Source: Luzula sylvatica (taxonomy: Eukaryota; Streptophyta; Magnoliopsida; Poales; Juncaceae). From it: DNA of 64,000 nt. Location of the stretch: positions 9,646,893-9,710,892 of the forward strand of contig OX326960.1 in the NCBI GenBank assembly GCA_946800325.1, written 5' to 3'. The number at the start of each line of letters is the position of its first letter. Positions within the stretch are counted from its first letter, which is position 1. Under the pieces are notes generated by a model. The model ran no database searches and was not told the DNA's origin. It worked only from the letters and a program-made list of their open reading frames with translations. The position numbers were made by a program, and so were the translations under genes. This document shows, in pieces, positions 1-13,364 of this stretch.

Positions 1-1484
1 TTTTTACCCTACCCCCCCTTTGGAGATTTTTACCCCCTACCGCCCCTTTGCAGATTTTTACCCCCTACCCCCCATTTGGAGATTTTTACCCCCTACCCCC
101 CCCTTTGGAGATTTTTACCCCCTACCCCCCCCACCCAACCCCCCTTTGGAGATTTTTACGCTACCCCCCCTTTGGAGATTTTTACCCCCTACCCCCCGTT
201 TGAGATTTTTACCCCTACCCCCCCTTTGGAGATTTTTACCCCCTACCCCCCCTTTCGAGATTTTTACCACCTACCCCCCCTTTGCAGATTTTTACCCCCT
301 ACCCCACCTTTGGAGATTTTTACCCCCTACCCCCCCCTTTGGATATTTTTACCCCCTACCCCCCCTTTGGATATTTTTACCCCCTACCCCCCCTTTGGGT
401 ATTTTTACCCCCTACCCCCACTTTGGAGAATTTTACCCCCTACCCCCCCTTTGGAGATTTTTACCCCTACCCCCCCTTTGGAGATTTTTACCCCTATCCC
501 GCCTTTGGAGATTTTTGCCCCATACCCCCCCTTTAGAGATTTTTACCCCCTACCCCCCCTTTGGATATTTTTACCCCCTACCCCCCCCCCCCCCCCCCTT
601 GGAGATATTTTCCCCCTACCCCCCCTTTGGAGATTTTTACCCACTACCCCCCGCCCCCCCCGCCCCCCCCCCCTTTGAAGATTTTTACCCCCTACCCCCC
701 CTTTTGAGAATTTTACCCCCTACCCCCCCTTTTGGAGATTTTTACCCCTACCCTCCCTTTGGAGATTTTTACCCCCCTACCCCCCCTTTGAAGATTTTTA
801 CCCCCTACCCCCCCCCTTTGGAGGATTTTACCCCCTACCCGCCCTTTGGAGATTTTTACCCCTACCCCCCCCCCCTCTTTGGAGATTTGTACCCCTACCC
901 CCCCCTTTGGAGATTTTTACCCCGTACCCCCCCCCTTAGAGATTTTTACCCCCTACCCCCCATTTGGAGATTTTACCCCTACCCCCCCTTTGGAGATTTT
1001 CACCCCCTACCCCCCCTTTGATGATTTTTACCCCCTACCCCCCCTTGAAGATTTTTACCCCTACCCCCCTTTGAAGATTTTTACCCCCTACCCCCCCTTT
1101 AGAGATTTTTACCCCCTACCGCCCTTTTGGAGATTTTTACCCCTACCCCCCCTTAGGAGATTTTTACCCCTGCCCCCCCTTTGGAGATTTTTACCCCTAC
1201 CACCCCTTTGGAGATCTTTACCCCCTACCCCCCCTTGGGAGATTTTTACCCCCTACCCCCCCTTTAGAGATTTTTACCCCCTACCCCCCCTTTGGATATT
1301 TTTACCCCCTACCCCCCTCCCCCCCCCCCCCCCCCCCCCTTGGGAGATTTTTACCCCTTCCCCCCTTTGGATATATTTACCCCCCTACCCCCCTTTGGAG
1401 ATTTTTACCCCCTACCCCCCCCCCCCCCCCCCTTGGAGATTTTTACCCCCTACCCCCATTTAGAGATTTTTACCCCCTACCCCC

Positions 1485-2541
1485 ACTATTTAGATTTTTA
1501 CCCCTACTCCCCCTTTGGAGATTTTTACCCCTACCCCCCCATTTTGAAGATTTTTACCCCCTACCCTCCCTTTGGAGATTTTTACCCCCTACCCCCCCTT
1601 TGGAGATTTTTACCCCTACCCCCCCTTTTGAGATTTTTACACCCTACCCCCCCTTTGAAGATTTTTACCCCCTACCCCCTACCCCCCCCCCCCCCCCCTT
1701 TGGAGAATTTTACCCCCTACCCCCCTTTGGAGATTTTTACCCCTACCCCCCCTTTGGAGATTTTTACCCCCAACCCCCCCTTTAGAGATTTTTGCCCCCT
1801 ACCCCCGCTTTGGAGATTTTTACCCCTACCCCCCCTTTGGAGATTTTTAACCCCTACCCGCCCCACCCCCCTTTGGAGATCTTTACCCCTACCGCCCCTT
1901 GGGAGATTTTTACCCCCTTCGACCCCTTTCGAGATTTTTACTCCCTACCCCCCTTCCGAGATTTTTACCGCCAACCCCCCTTTTGGATATTTTTACCCCT
2001 ACCCCCCTTTGGATATTTTTACACCCTACCCCCCCTTTGGAGATTTTTACCCCCTACCCCCCCCTTTGGAGATTTTTACCCCCTACCCCCCCTTTGGAGA
2101 TTTTTGCCCCCTACCCCCCCTTTGGAGATTTTTACCCCCTACCCCCCCCCCCCCCTTTGTAGATTTTTAACCCCTACCCCCACCCTTGGGAGATTTTTAC
2201 CCCCCTACCCCCACCCTTTGGACATTTTTACCCCCTACCGCCCCTTTGGAGATTTTTACCCCCCTACCCCCCCTTTGGGGATTTTTACCCCCAACCCCCC
2301 CCCCTTCGGAGATTTTTACTCCCTACCCCCCCCCCCCCCTCCGAGATTTTTACCCCCTACCCCCCCTTTGGAGATTTTTATACCCTACCCCCCCTTTGGA
2401 GATTTTTACCCCCTACCCCCCTTTGGAGATTTTTACCCCCTACCCCCCCCCCCCTTGGGAGATTTTTACCCCCTACCCCCCCTTTGAAGATTTTTACCCC
2501 CTACCCCCCTTTGGATATTTTTACCCCCTACCCACCCTTTG
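1485..2541 (+). repeat. Higher-order repeat, copy 1 (partner at 5490-6559)
   Basis: Rare variants occur in the same order in this segment and about 4.0 kb downstream. ACTATTTAG is at 1485 and 5490, TTCGACCCC at 1918 and 5896, GACATT at 2221 and 6207, and GGAGTTTTTT at 2541 and 6559. The offsets are 4005, 3978, 3986 and 4018, so the copies differ by small length changes, mainly in C runs. A shorter copy of part of the unit lies at about 3363 (TTCGACC). Confidence 0.85.
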
Positions 2542-5489
2542 GAGTTTTTTACCCCCTACCCCCCTTTGGAGATTTTTACCCCCTACCCCCCCTTTGGAGA
2601 TTTTTACCCCTACCCCCCTTTCGAGATTTTTACCCCCTACCCCCCCTTTGGATATTTTTACCCCCTACCTCCCCCCCCCTTTGGAGATTTTTACCCCCTA
2701 CCCCCGCTTTGGAGATTTTTACCCCATACCCCCGCTTTGCAGATTTTTACCCCCTACCCCCTCCCCCCCCTTTGAAGATTTTTACCCCCTACCCCCCCTT
2801 TGGAGATTTTTACCCCCTACCCCCCCTTTCGAGATTTTTACCCCCTACCCCCCCTTTGGAGATTTTTGAGATTCTTACCCCCTACCCCCCCTTTGGAGAT
2901 TTTTACCCTACCCCCCCTTTGGAGATTTTTTACCCCCTACCGCCCCTTTGCAAATTTTTACCCCCTACCCCCCCTTTGAAGATTTTTACCCCCTACCCCC
3001 CCCCCCCCCTTTGGAGGATTTTACCCCCTACCCGCCCTTTGGAGATTTTTACCCCTACCCCCCCCCCCCCCCCCCCCCCTTTGGAGATTTGTACCCCTAC
3101 CCCCCCTTTGAAGAGTTTTACCCCCTACCCCCCCCCCCCCCCTTTGGAGAATTTTACCCCCTACCCCCCCTTTGGAGATTTTTACCCCTACCCCCATTTG
3201 GAGATTTTTACCCCCAACCCCCCCTTTAGAGATTTTTGCCCCCTACCCCCCCTTTGGAGATTTTTACCCCTACCCCCCCTTTGGAGATTTTTACCCCCCT
3301 ACCCCTCCCACCCCCCTTTGGAGATCTTTACCCCTACCCCCCCTTGGGAGATTTTTACCCCCTTCGACCCCTTCCGAGATTTTTACTCCCTACCCCCCTC
3401 TTCCGAGATTTTTACCGCCTACCCCCCTTTTGGATATTTTTACCCCTACCCCCCTTTGGATATTTTTACACCCTACCCCCCCTTTGGAGATTTTTACCCC
3501 CTACCCCCCCTTTGGAGATTTTTACCCCCTACCCCCCCTTTGGAGATTTTTGCCCCCTACCCCCCCTTTGGAGATTTTTTACCCCCTACCCCCCCCCCCC
3601 CTTTGTAGATTTTTAACCCCTACCCCCACCCTTGGAGATTTTTACCCCCCTACCCCCACCCTTTGGATATTTTTACCCCCTACCGCCCCTTTGGAGATTT
3701 TTACCCCCTACCCCCCCGTTGGAGATTTTTACCCCCTACCCCCCCCCCTCTTCGGAGATTTTTACTCCCTACCCCCCCCCCCCCTTCCGAGATTTTTACC
3801 CCCTACCCCCCCCCCCCCCTTTGGAGATTTTTATACCCTACCCCCCCTTTGGAGATTTTTACCCCCTACCCCCCTTTGGAGATTTTTACCCCCTACCCCC
3901 CCCCCCCCCCCCCCTTGGGAGATTTTTACCCCCTACCCCCCCCCCCCCCCCTTTGAAGATTTTTACCCCCTACCCCCCTTTGGATATTTTTACCCCCTAC
4001 CCACCCTTTGGAGATTTTTATCCCCTACCCCCCCTTTGAAGATTTTAACCCCCTTTGGAGATTTTTACCCCCTACCCCCCCTTTGGAGATTTTTACCCCT
4101 ACCCCCCTTTGGAGATTTTTACCCCCTACCCCCCCTTTGGATATTTTTAGCCCCTACCTCCCCCCCCCCCTTGGAGATTTTTACCCCCTACCCCCCCTTT
4201 GGAGATTTTTACCCCCTACCCCCCCTTTGCAGATTTTAACCCCCTACCCCCCCCCCCCCCCCTTTGAAGATTTTTACCCCCTACCCCCCCCTTTGGAGAT
4301 TTTTACCCCCTACCCCCCCTTTGGAGATTTTTACCCCCTACCCCCCCTTTGGAGATTTTTGAGATTTTTACCCCCTACCCCCCCTTTGGAGATTTTTACC
4401 CAACCCCCCTTTGGAGATTTTTACCCCCCACCGCCCCTTTGCAGATTTTTACCCCCTACCCCCCATTTGGAGATTTTTACCCCCAACCCCCCCTTGGAGA
4501 TTTTTACCCCCTACCCCCCCTTTGGAGATTTTTACCCTACCCCCCCTTTGGAGATTTTTACCCCCTACCCCCCCTTTTGAGATTTTTACCCCTACCCCCT
4601 CTTTGGAGATTTTTACCCCCTGCCCCCCCCTTTGGAGATTTTTACCCCCTACCCCCCCTTTGCAGATTTTTACCCCCTACCCCACCTTTGGAGATTTTTA
4701 CCCCCTACCCCCCCTTTGGATATTTTTACCCCCTACCCCCCCCCCCCTTTGGATATTTTAACCCCCTACCCCCCCTTTGGATATTTTTACCCCCTACCCC
4801 CACTTTGGAGAATTTTACCCCCTACCCCCCCTTTGGAGATTTTTACCCCTACCCCCCCTTTGGAGATTTTTACCCCTACCCCCCCTTTGGAGATTTTTAC
4901 CCCCTACCCCCCCTTTAGAGATTTTTACCCCCTACCCCCCCTTTGGATATTTTTACCCCCTACCCCCCCCCCCCCCCTTTGGAGATTTTTTCCCCCTACC
5001 CCCCCTTTGGAGATTTTTACCCCCTACCCCCCCTTTGGAGATTTTTACCCCCTACCCCCCCCCCCCCCTTGAAGATTTTTACCCCCTACCCCCCCTTTTG
5101 AGAGTTTTACCCCCTACCCCCCCCCTTTGGAGATTTTTACCCCTACCCCCCCTTTGGAGATTTTTACCCCTACCCCCCCTTTGGAGATTTTTACCCCCTA
5201 CCCCCCCCTTTTGAGAGTTTTACCCCCTACCCCCCCTTGGGAGATTTTTACCCCCTACCCCCCCTTTAGAGATTTTTACCCCCTACCCCCCCTTTGGATA
5301 TTTTTACCCCCTACCCCCCTCCCCCCCCCCCCCCCCCCCTTGGGAGATTTTTACCCCTTCCCCCCTTTGGATATATTTACCCCCTACCCCCCCTTTGGAG
5401 ATTTTTACCCCCTACCCCCCCCCCCCCCCCCCCCCCTTGGAGATTTTTACCCCCCTACCCCCATTTAGAGATTTTTACCCCCTACCCCC

Positions 5490-6559
5490 ACTATTTAGAT
5501 TTTTACCCCTACTCCCCCTTTGGAGATTTTTACCCCTACCCCCCATTTTGAAGATTTTTACCCCCTACCCTCCCTTTGGAGATTTTTACCCCCTACCCCC
5601 CCTTTGGAGATTTTTACCCCTACCCCCCCTTTTGAGATTTTTACCCCCTACCCCCCCTTTGAAGATTTTTACCCCCTACCCCCTACCCCCCCCCCCCCCC
5701 CCCTTTGGAGAATTTTACCCCCTACCCCCCCTTTGGAGATTTTTACCCCCAACCCCCCCTTTAGAGATTTTTGCCCCCTACCCCCGCTTTGGAGATTTTT
5801 ACCCCTACCCCCCCTTTGGAGATTTTTAACCCCTACCGCCCCACCCCCCTTTGGAGATCTTTACCCCTACCGCCCCTTGGGAGATTTTTACCCCCTTCGA
5901 CCCCTTTCGAGATTTTTACTCCCTACCCCCCTTCCGAGATTTTTACCGCCAACCCCCCTTTTGGATATTTTTACCCCTACCCCCCTTTGGATATTTTTAC
6001 ACCCTACCCCCCCTTTGGAGATTTTTACCCCCTACCCCCCCCTTTGGAGATTTTTACCCCCTACCCCCCCTTTGGAGATTTTTGCCCCCTACCCCCCCTT
6101 TGGAGATTTTTACCCCCTACCCCCCCCCCCCCCCCCCCCCCCTTTGTAGATTTTTAACCCCTACCCCCACCCTTGGGAGATTTTTACCCCCTACCCCCAC
6201 CCTTTGGACATTGTTACCCCCTACCGCCCCTTTGGAGATTTTTACCCCCTACCCCCCCTTTGGGGATTTTTACCCCCAACCCCCCCCCCCCCTTCGGAGA
6301 TTTTTACTCCCTACCCCCCCCCCCCCCCCCCCCCCCCCCCGCCTCCGAGATTTTTACCCCCTACCCCCCCTTTGGAGATTTTTATACCCTACCCCCCCCT
6401 TTGGAGATTTTTACCCCCTACCCCCCTTTGGAGATTTTTACCCCCTACCCCCCCCCCCCCCCCCCCCCCCCCTTGGGAGATTTTTACCCCCTACCCCCCC
6501 TTTGAAGATTTTTACCCCCTACCCCCCTTTGGATATTTTTACCCCCTACCCACCCTTTG
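5490..6559 (+). repeat. Higher-order repeat, copy 2 (partner at 1485-2541)
   Basis: Same ordered series of marker variants as the copy at 1485-2541. Runs of C are generally longer here, including 27 consecutive C at 6314-6340. The register holds further right as well: the CCCCCGCTTTGG marker at about 2701 matches 6721, an offset of 4020. This is a segmental duplication or higher-order unit of about 4.0 kb made of roughly 140 monomers. Confidence 0.85.
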
Positions 6560-9500
6560 GAGTTTTTTACCCCCTACCCCCCTTTGGAGATTTTTACCCC
6601 CTACCCCCCCCTTTGGAGATTTTTACCCCTACCCCCCTTTCGAGATTTTTACCCCCTACCCCCCCTTTGGATATTTTTACCCCCTACCTCCCCCCCCCCT
6701 TTGGAGATTTTTACCCCCTACCCCCGCTTTGGAGATTTTTACCCCATACCCCCGCTTTGCAGATTTTTACCCCCTACCCCCCCCCCCCCCTTTGAAGATT
6801 TTTACCCCCTACCCCCCCTTTGGAGATTTTTACCCCCTACCCCCCCTTTCGAGATTTTTACCCCCTACCCCCCCTTTGAAGATTTTTTCCCCCTACCCCC
6901 CCTTTGTAGATTTTTACCCCCTACCCCCCTTTGGATATTTTTACCCCCTACCCCCCCTTTGGAGATTTTTACCACCTACCCCCCCTTTGGAGATTTTTAC
7001 ACCCTACCCCCCTTTGGATATTTTTACACCCTACCCCCCTTTGGAGATTTTTACCCCTACCCCCCCCCCCCCTTTGGAGATTTTTACCCCTACCCTCCCT
7101 TTGGAGATTTTTACCCCCTACCCCCCCTTTAGAGATTTTTACCCCCTACCCCCCCTTTGGAGATTTTTACCCCTACCCACCCCCCCCCCCCTTTAGAGAT
7201 TTTTACCCCCTACCCCCCATTGGAGATTTTTACCCCCTACCCCCACCCTTTGGATAGTTTTACCCCCTACCCCCCTTTGGATATTTTTACCCCCTACCCC
7301 CCCCCCCCCTTTGGTGATTTTTACCCCCTACCCCCCCTTTGAAGATTTTTACCCCCTACCCCCCCCTTTGGAGATTTTTACCCCCTACCCCCCCTTTGGA
7401 GATTTTTACCCCTACCCCCCCCCCTTGGAGATTTTTACCGCCTACCCCCCCCCCCCTTTGGAGATTTTTACCCCTACCCCCCCCTTTGGAGATTTTTACC
7501 CCGTACCCCCCCCTTTAGAGATTTTTACCCCCTACCCCCCCCCCCCCCCGCCCCCCCCCCCCCCTTTGGAGATTTTTACCCCTACCCCCCCTTTGGAGAT
7601 TTTTACCCCCTACCCCCCCCCCCCCTTGATGATTTTTACCCCCTACCCCCCTTTGGAGATTTTTACCCCCTACCCCCCCTTTGGAGATTTTTACCCCCTA
7701 CCCCCCCTTTGGAGATTTTTATCCCTACCCCCCCTTTGGAGATTTTTACCCCCTACCCCCCCTTTGGAGATTTTTACCCCAACCCCCCCTTTGGAGATTT
7801 TTACCCCGTACCCCCCCTTTAGAGATTTTTACCCCCTACCCCCACCCCCCCCTTTGTAGATTTTTACCGCTACCCCCCCCTTTGGAGATTTTTACCCCCT
7901 ACCCCGCCCTTTGAAGATTTTTACCCACTACCCCCCCCCCCCCCTTTGAAGATTTTTACCCCCTACCCCCCCTTGGAGATTTTTACCCCATACCCCCCCT
8001 TTGGAGAATTTTACCCCCTACCCCCCCTTGGGAGATTTTTACCCCCTACCCCCCCCCCCCTTTAGAGATTTTTAACCCCTACCCCCCTTTGGATATTTTT
8101 ACCCCCTACCCCCCCCTATGGAGATTTTTACCCCCTATCCCCCCTTCCGAGATTTTTACCCCCTACCCTCCCTTTGGAGATTTTTACCCCCTACGCCCCC
8201 TTCCGAGATTTTTACCCCCTACCCCCCCTTTGGAGATTTTTACCCCCTACCCCCCCTTTGAAGATTTTTTCCCCCTACCCCCCCTTTGGAGATTTTTACC
8301 CCCTACCCCCCCTTTGGATATTTTTACCCCCTACCCCCCCTTTGGAGATTTTTACCACCTACCCCCCCTTTGGAGATTTTTACCCCTACCCCCCCTTTGG
8401 AGATTTTTACCCCCTACCCCCCCTTTGAAGATTTTTACCCACTACCCCTCCTTTGGAGATTTTTACCCCCTACCCCCCCCCCCCCCTTTAGAGACTTTTA
8501 CCCCCTACCCCCCCTTTGGATATTTTTACCCCCTACCCCCCCCCCCCCCCCCCTTTGGAGATTTTTACCCCCTACCCCCCTTGGGAGATTTTTACCCCCT
8601 ACCACCCCTTTGGAGATTTTTACCCCCTACCCCCCCCCCCTTTGAAGATTTTTACCCCCTACCACCCCTTTGGAGATTTTTATCCCTACCCCCCCCCCCC
8701 CCCTTTGGATATTTTTACCCCCTACCCCCCCCCCCCCTTTAGAGATTTTTACACCCTACCCCCCCTTTGGAGATTTTTACCCCTACCCCCCCCCCCCTTT
8801 GGATATTTTGACCCCCTACCCCCCTTTGAAGATTTTTACCCCCTACCCCCCCTTTGGAGATTTTTACCCCCTACCCCCCCTTTGGAGATTTTTACCCCTA
8901 CCCCCCCTTTGGAAATTTTTACCCCCTACCCCCCCTTTGAAGATTTTTACCCCCACCCCCTACCCCCCCCCCCCCCTTTGGAGATTTTTACCCCCTACAC
9001 CCCCTTTGATGATTTTTACCCCCTACCCACCCTTTGGAGATTTTTACCCCCTACCCCCCTTTGGAGATTTTTACCCCCACCCCCCCTTTGGATTTTTTTT
9101 TCCCCTACCCCCCCTTTGGAGATTTTTACCCCCTACCCCCCCTTTGTAGATTTTTACCCCCTACCCCCCCTTTGGAGATTTTTACCCCCTACCCCCCCTT
9201 TGGATATTTTTACCCCCTACCCCCCCTTTGGAGATTTTTACACCCTACCCCCCCTTGGTAGATTTTTACCCCCTACCCCCCCCCCCCCCCCCTTTAGAGA
9301 TTTTTTACCCCTACCCCCCTTTGGATATTTTTACCCCCTACCCCCCCCTTTGGAGATTTTTACCCCTACCCCCCCCCCCCTTCCGAGATTTTTACCCTCT
9401 ACCCCCCCTTTGGAGATTTTTACCCCCTACCCCCCCTTTGAAGATTTTTCCCCCTACCTCCCCTTTGGAGATTTTTACCCCTACCCCCCCTTTGGATATT

Positions 9501-10466
9501 TTTACCCCCTACCCCCCCTTTCGAGATTTTTACCACCTACCCCCCCTTTGGAGATTTTTACCCCCTACCCCCCCTTTGGATATTTTCACACCCTACCCCC
9601 CCTTTGGAGATTTTTACCCCTACCCCCCCCCCCCCCTTTAGAGATTTTTACCCCTACCCCCCCTTTGGAGATTTTTACCCCCTACCCCCCCTTTAGAGAT
9701 TTTTACCCCCTACCCCCCCTTTGTATATTTTTACCCTCTACCCCCCCCCCCCCCCTTTGGAGATTTTAACCCCCTACCCCCCCCTTTGGAGATTTTTACC
9801 CCTACCCCTCCTTTGCAGATTTTTACCCCCTACCCCCCCCCCCTTTGGAGATTTTTACCCCTAGCCCCCCTTTGGAAATTTTTACCCCCTACCCCCCCTT
9901 TAGAGATTTTTACCCCCTACCCCCCCTTTGGAGAATTTTACCCCTACCCCCCCTTTGGAGATTTTCACCCCTACCCCCCCTTTGGAGATTTTTACCCCTA
10001 CCCCCCCCTTTGGAGATTTTTACCCCTACCCCCCCTTTGGAGAACTTTAACCCCTACCCCCCCCCCCCCTTGGGAGATTTTTACCCCCTACCACCCTTTC
10101 AGAGATTTTTACCCCCTACCCCCCCCCCCCTTTGGAGATTTTTACCCCCTACCCCCCCTTTGAAGATTTTTACCCCCTACCCCCACTTTGGAGATTTTTA
10201 CCCCCTACCCACCCCCCCCCCCCCTTTGGAGATTTTTACCCCCTACCCCCCCCCCCCCCCTTTAGAGATTTTTACACCCAACCACCCTTTGGATATTTTT
10301 ACCCCCTACCCCCCTTTGGAGATTTTTACCCCCTACCCCCATTTGGAGATTTTTACCCCCTACCCCCCCTTTGGAGATTTTTTCCCCTACCCCCCCTTTG
10401 GAGATTTTTACCCACTACCCCCCCCCTTTAGAGATTTTTACCCCCTACCCGCCCTTTGGAGATTTT

Positions 10467-10537
10467 TACCCCTACCCCCTACCCCCTACCCCCTACCCCC
10501 TACCCTCTACCCCCTACCCCCTACCCCCTACCCGCCC
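10467..10537 (+). repeat. Local (TACCCCC)n heptamer run
   Basis: Within the satellite the C5-TA part of the monomer is repeated about nine to ten times without the TTTGGAGATTTTTA spacer, with one CCTCT and one CCCGCCC variant. The unit is TACCCCC (TAGGGGG on the other strand). It is a simple sub-monomer expansion. It superficially resembles a telomere repeat but matches no plant telomere sequence. Confidence 0.9.
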
Positions 10538-13026
10538 TTTGGAGATTTTTACCCCCTACCCCCTACCCCCCCTTGGTTATTTTTACCCCCTACCCCCTAC
10601 CCCCCCCCTTGGATATTTTTACCCCCTACCCCCCCTTGGATATTTTTACCCCTTTGGAGATCTTTACTCCCTACCCCCCCCCCCCCCCCCTTTGGAGATC
10701 TTTACCCCCTACCCCCCCCCCCCTTTAGAGATTTTTACCCCCTACCCCCCCTTTAGAGATTTGTACACCCTACCCCCCCCTTTGGATATTTTTACCCCCT
10801 ACCCCCACCCCCCCCTTTGGAGATTTTTACCCCCTACCCCCCCACCCCCCCTTGAAGATTTTTACCCCCTACCCCCCCCCCCCCCCCCCCTTTGGAGATT
10901 TTTACCCCTACCCCCCCCCCCCCTTTGGAGATTTTTACCCCCTACACCCCCTTTGATGATTTTTACCCCCTACCCACCCTTTGGAGATTTTTACCCCCTA
11001 CCCCCCCTTTGGAGATTTTTACCCATACCCCCCCTTTGGATATTTTTTCCCCCTACCCCCCCTTTAGAGATTTTTACCCCCTACCCCCCCTTTGGAGATT
11101 TTTACCCCTACCCCCCCCCCTTTGGAGAGTTTTACCCCCTACCCCCCCCCCCCCCCCCCTTTGGAGATTTTTACCCCATACCCCCCCTTTGATGATTTTT
11201 ACCCCCAACCCCCCCTTTGGAGATTTTTACCCCTACCCCCCCTTTTGATATTTTTACCCCCTACCCCCCCTTTGGAGATTTTTTACCCCCTACCCCCCCC
11301 CTTTGGAGATTTTTACCCCCTACCCCTCCTTTGCAGATTTTTACCCCCTACCCCCCCCCCCCCCCCCCCCCTTTGGAGATTTTTACCCCTAGCCCCCCTT
11401 TGGAGATTTTTACCCCCTACCCCCCCTTTAGAGATTTTTACCCCCTACCCCCCCTTTGGAGAATTTTACCCCTACCCCCCCTTTGGAGATTTTTACCCCT
11501 ACCCCCCCTTTGGAGATTTTTACCCCTACCCCCCCTTTGGAGATTTTTACCCCTACCCCCCCCCCCCCCTTTGGAGATTTTAACCCCTACCCCCCCTTTG
11601 GAGAACTTTATCCCCTACCCCCCCCCCCTTGGGAGATTTTTACCCCCTACCACCCTTTCGGAGATTTTTACCCCCTACCCCCCCCCCCCTTTGGAGATTT
11701 TTACCCCCTACCCCCCCGTTGAAGATTTTTACCCCCTACCCCCCCCTTTGGAGATTTTTACCCCCTACCCACCCCCCCCCCCCTCCCCCCTTTGGAGTTT
11801 TTACTCCCTACCCCCCCCCCCCCTTTAGAGATTTTTACACCCAACCACCCTTTGGATATTTTTACCCCCTACCCCCCCCCCCCCTTTGAAGATTTTTACC
11901 CCCTACCCCCCTTTGGAGATTTTTACCCCCTACCCCCCCTTTGGAGATTTTTTCCCCTACCCCCCCTTTGGAGATTTTTACCCCCTACCCCCCCTTTAGA
12001 GATTTTTACCCCCTACCCGCCCTTTGGAGATTTTTAATCCTATCCCCCCTTTGGAGATTTTTACCCCTACCCCTCCTTTGGAGATTTTTACCCCTACCCC
12101 CCCTTTGGAAATCTTTACCCCCTACCCCTCCTTGGGATATTTTTACCCCCTACCCCCCCTTTAGAGATTTTTACCCCCTACCCCCCCTTTGGATATTTTT
12201 ACCCCCTACCCCCCCCCCCCTTTGGAGATTTTTACCCCCTACCACCCCTTTGGAGATTTTTACCCCCTACCCCCCCCCCCCTTCGAAGATTTTTACCCCC
12301 TACCCCCCCCTTTGGAGATTTTTACTCCTATCCCCCCCCCTTTGGATATTTTTACCCCCTACCCCCCTTTGAAGATTTTTACCCCCTACCCCCCCTTTGG
12401 AGATTTATACCCCCTACCCCCCCTTTGAAGATTTTTACCCCCTACCCCTCCTTTGGAGATTTTTACCCCCTACCCCCCCCCCCCCTTTGGAGATTTTTAC
12501 CCCTACCCCCCCTTTGGAGATCTTTACCCCCTACCCGCCCCTTGGGAGATTTTTACCCCCTACCCCCCCTTTAGAGATTTTTACCCCCTACCCCCCCTTT
12601 GGATATTTTTACCCCCTACCCCCCCCCCCCCCCCCCTTTGGAGATTTTTACCCCTACCCCCCCTTTGGAGATCTTTACCCCCTACCCGCCCCTTGGTAGA
12701 TTTTTACCCCCTACCCCCCCTTTAGAGATTTTTACCCCCTACCCCCCCCTTTGAAGATTTTTACCCCCTACCCCCCCCCCCCCCTTTGGAGATTTTTACA
12801 CCCTACCCCCCTTTGGATATTTTTACACCCTCCCCCCCTTTGGAGATTTTTACCCCTACCCCCCCCCCCCCCCTTTGGAGATTTTTACCCCTACCCTCCC
12901 TTTGGAGATTTTTACCCCCTACCCCCCCTTTAGAGATTTTTACCCCCTACCCCCCCTTTGGAGATTTTTACCCCTACCCACCCCCCCCCCCCCCCCCCCC
13001 TTTGGAGATTTTTACCCCCTATCCCC

Positions 13027-13194
13027 CATTGGAGATTTTTACCCCCTACCCCCACCCTTTGGTTAGTTTTACCCCCTACCCCCCTTTGGATATTTTTACC
13101 CCCTACCCCCCATTGGAGATTTTTACCCCCTACCCCCACCCTTTGGTTAGTTTTACCCCCTACCCCCCTTTGGATATTTTTACCCCCTACCCCC
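13027..13194 (+). repeat. Exact-looking 84-bp tandem duplication of a satellite trimer
   Basis: A three-monomer block starting CATTGGAGAT and containing the rare CCACCCTTTGGTTAGTTTT variant occurs at 13027-13110 and again at 13111-13194. Three 28-bp monomers make 84 bp. A related single copy with TGGATAG in place of TGGTTAG lies at about 7222-7265, so this trimer was duplicated recently after moving within the array. Confidence 0.9.
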
Positions 13195-13364
13195 CCCCCT
13201 TTGGTGATTTTTACCCCCTACCCCCCCTTTGAAGATTTTTACCCCCTACCCCCCCCCCCCTTTGGAGATTTTTACCCCCTACCCCCCCTTTGGAGAATTT
13301 TACCCCCTACCCCCCCCCCCCCTTTGGAGATTTTTACCCCCTACCCCCCCTTTGGAGATTTTTA

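Noticed and set aside
20..1021. Long Pro/Phe/Leu-rich open frames on the C-rich strand (for example 20-1021, 8516-9769, 33483-34814, 32944-34692, 58162-59886)
   Set aside because: They are translations of the 28-bp satellite in all three frames, mostly from TTG starts. The consensus strand has no stop codons, so length carries no information, and overlapping frames are equally long.
10467..10537. Telomere repeat
   Set aside because: The TACCCCC/TAGGGGG unit is neither TTTAGGG nor TTAGGG, is interstitial and short, and is explained by expansion of the C5-TA part of the satellite monomer.
12930..13139. Gly/Lys-rich frame on the G-rich strand (GVGGKNLQ repeats), and a similar one at 47745-47939
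   Set aside because: Local loss of TAG/TAA in variant monomers opens short frames; they are satellite translations with no sign of a gene.
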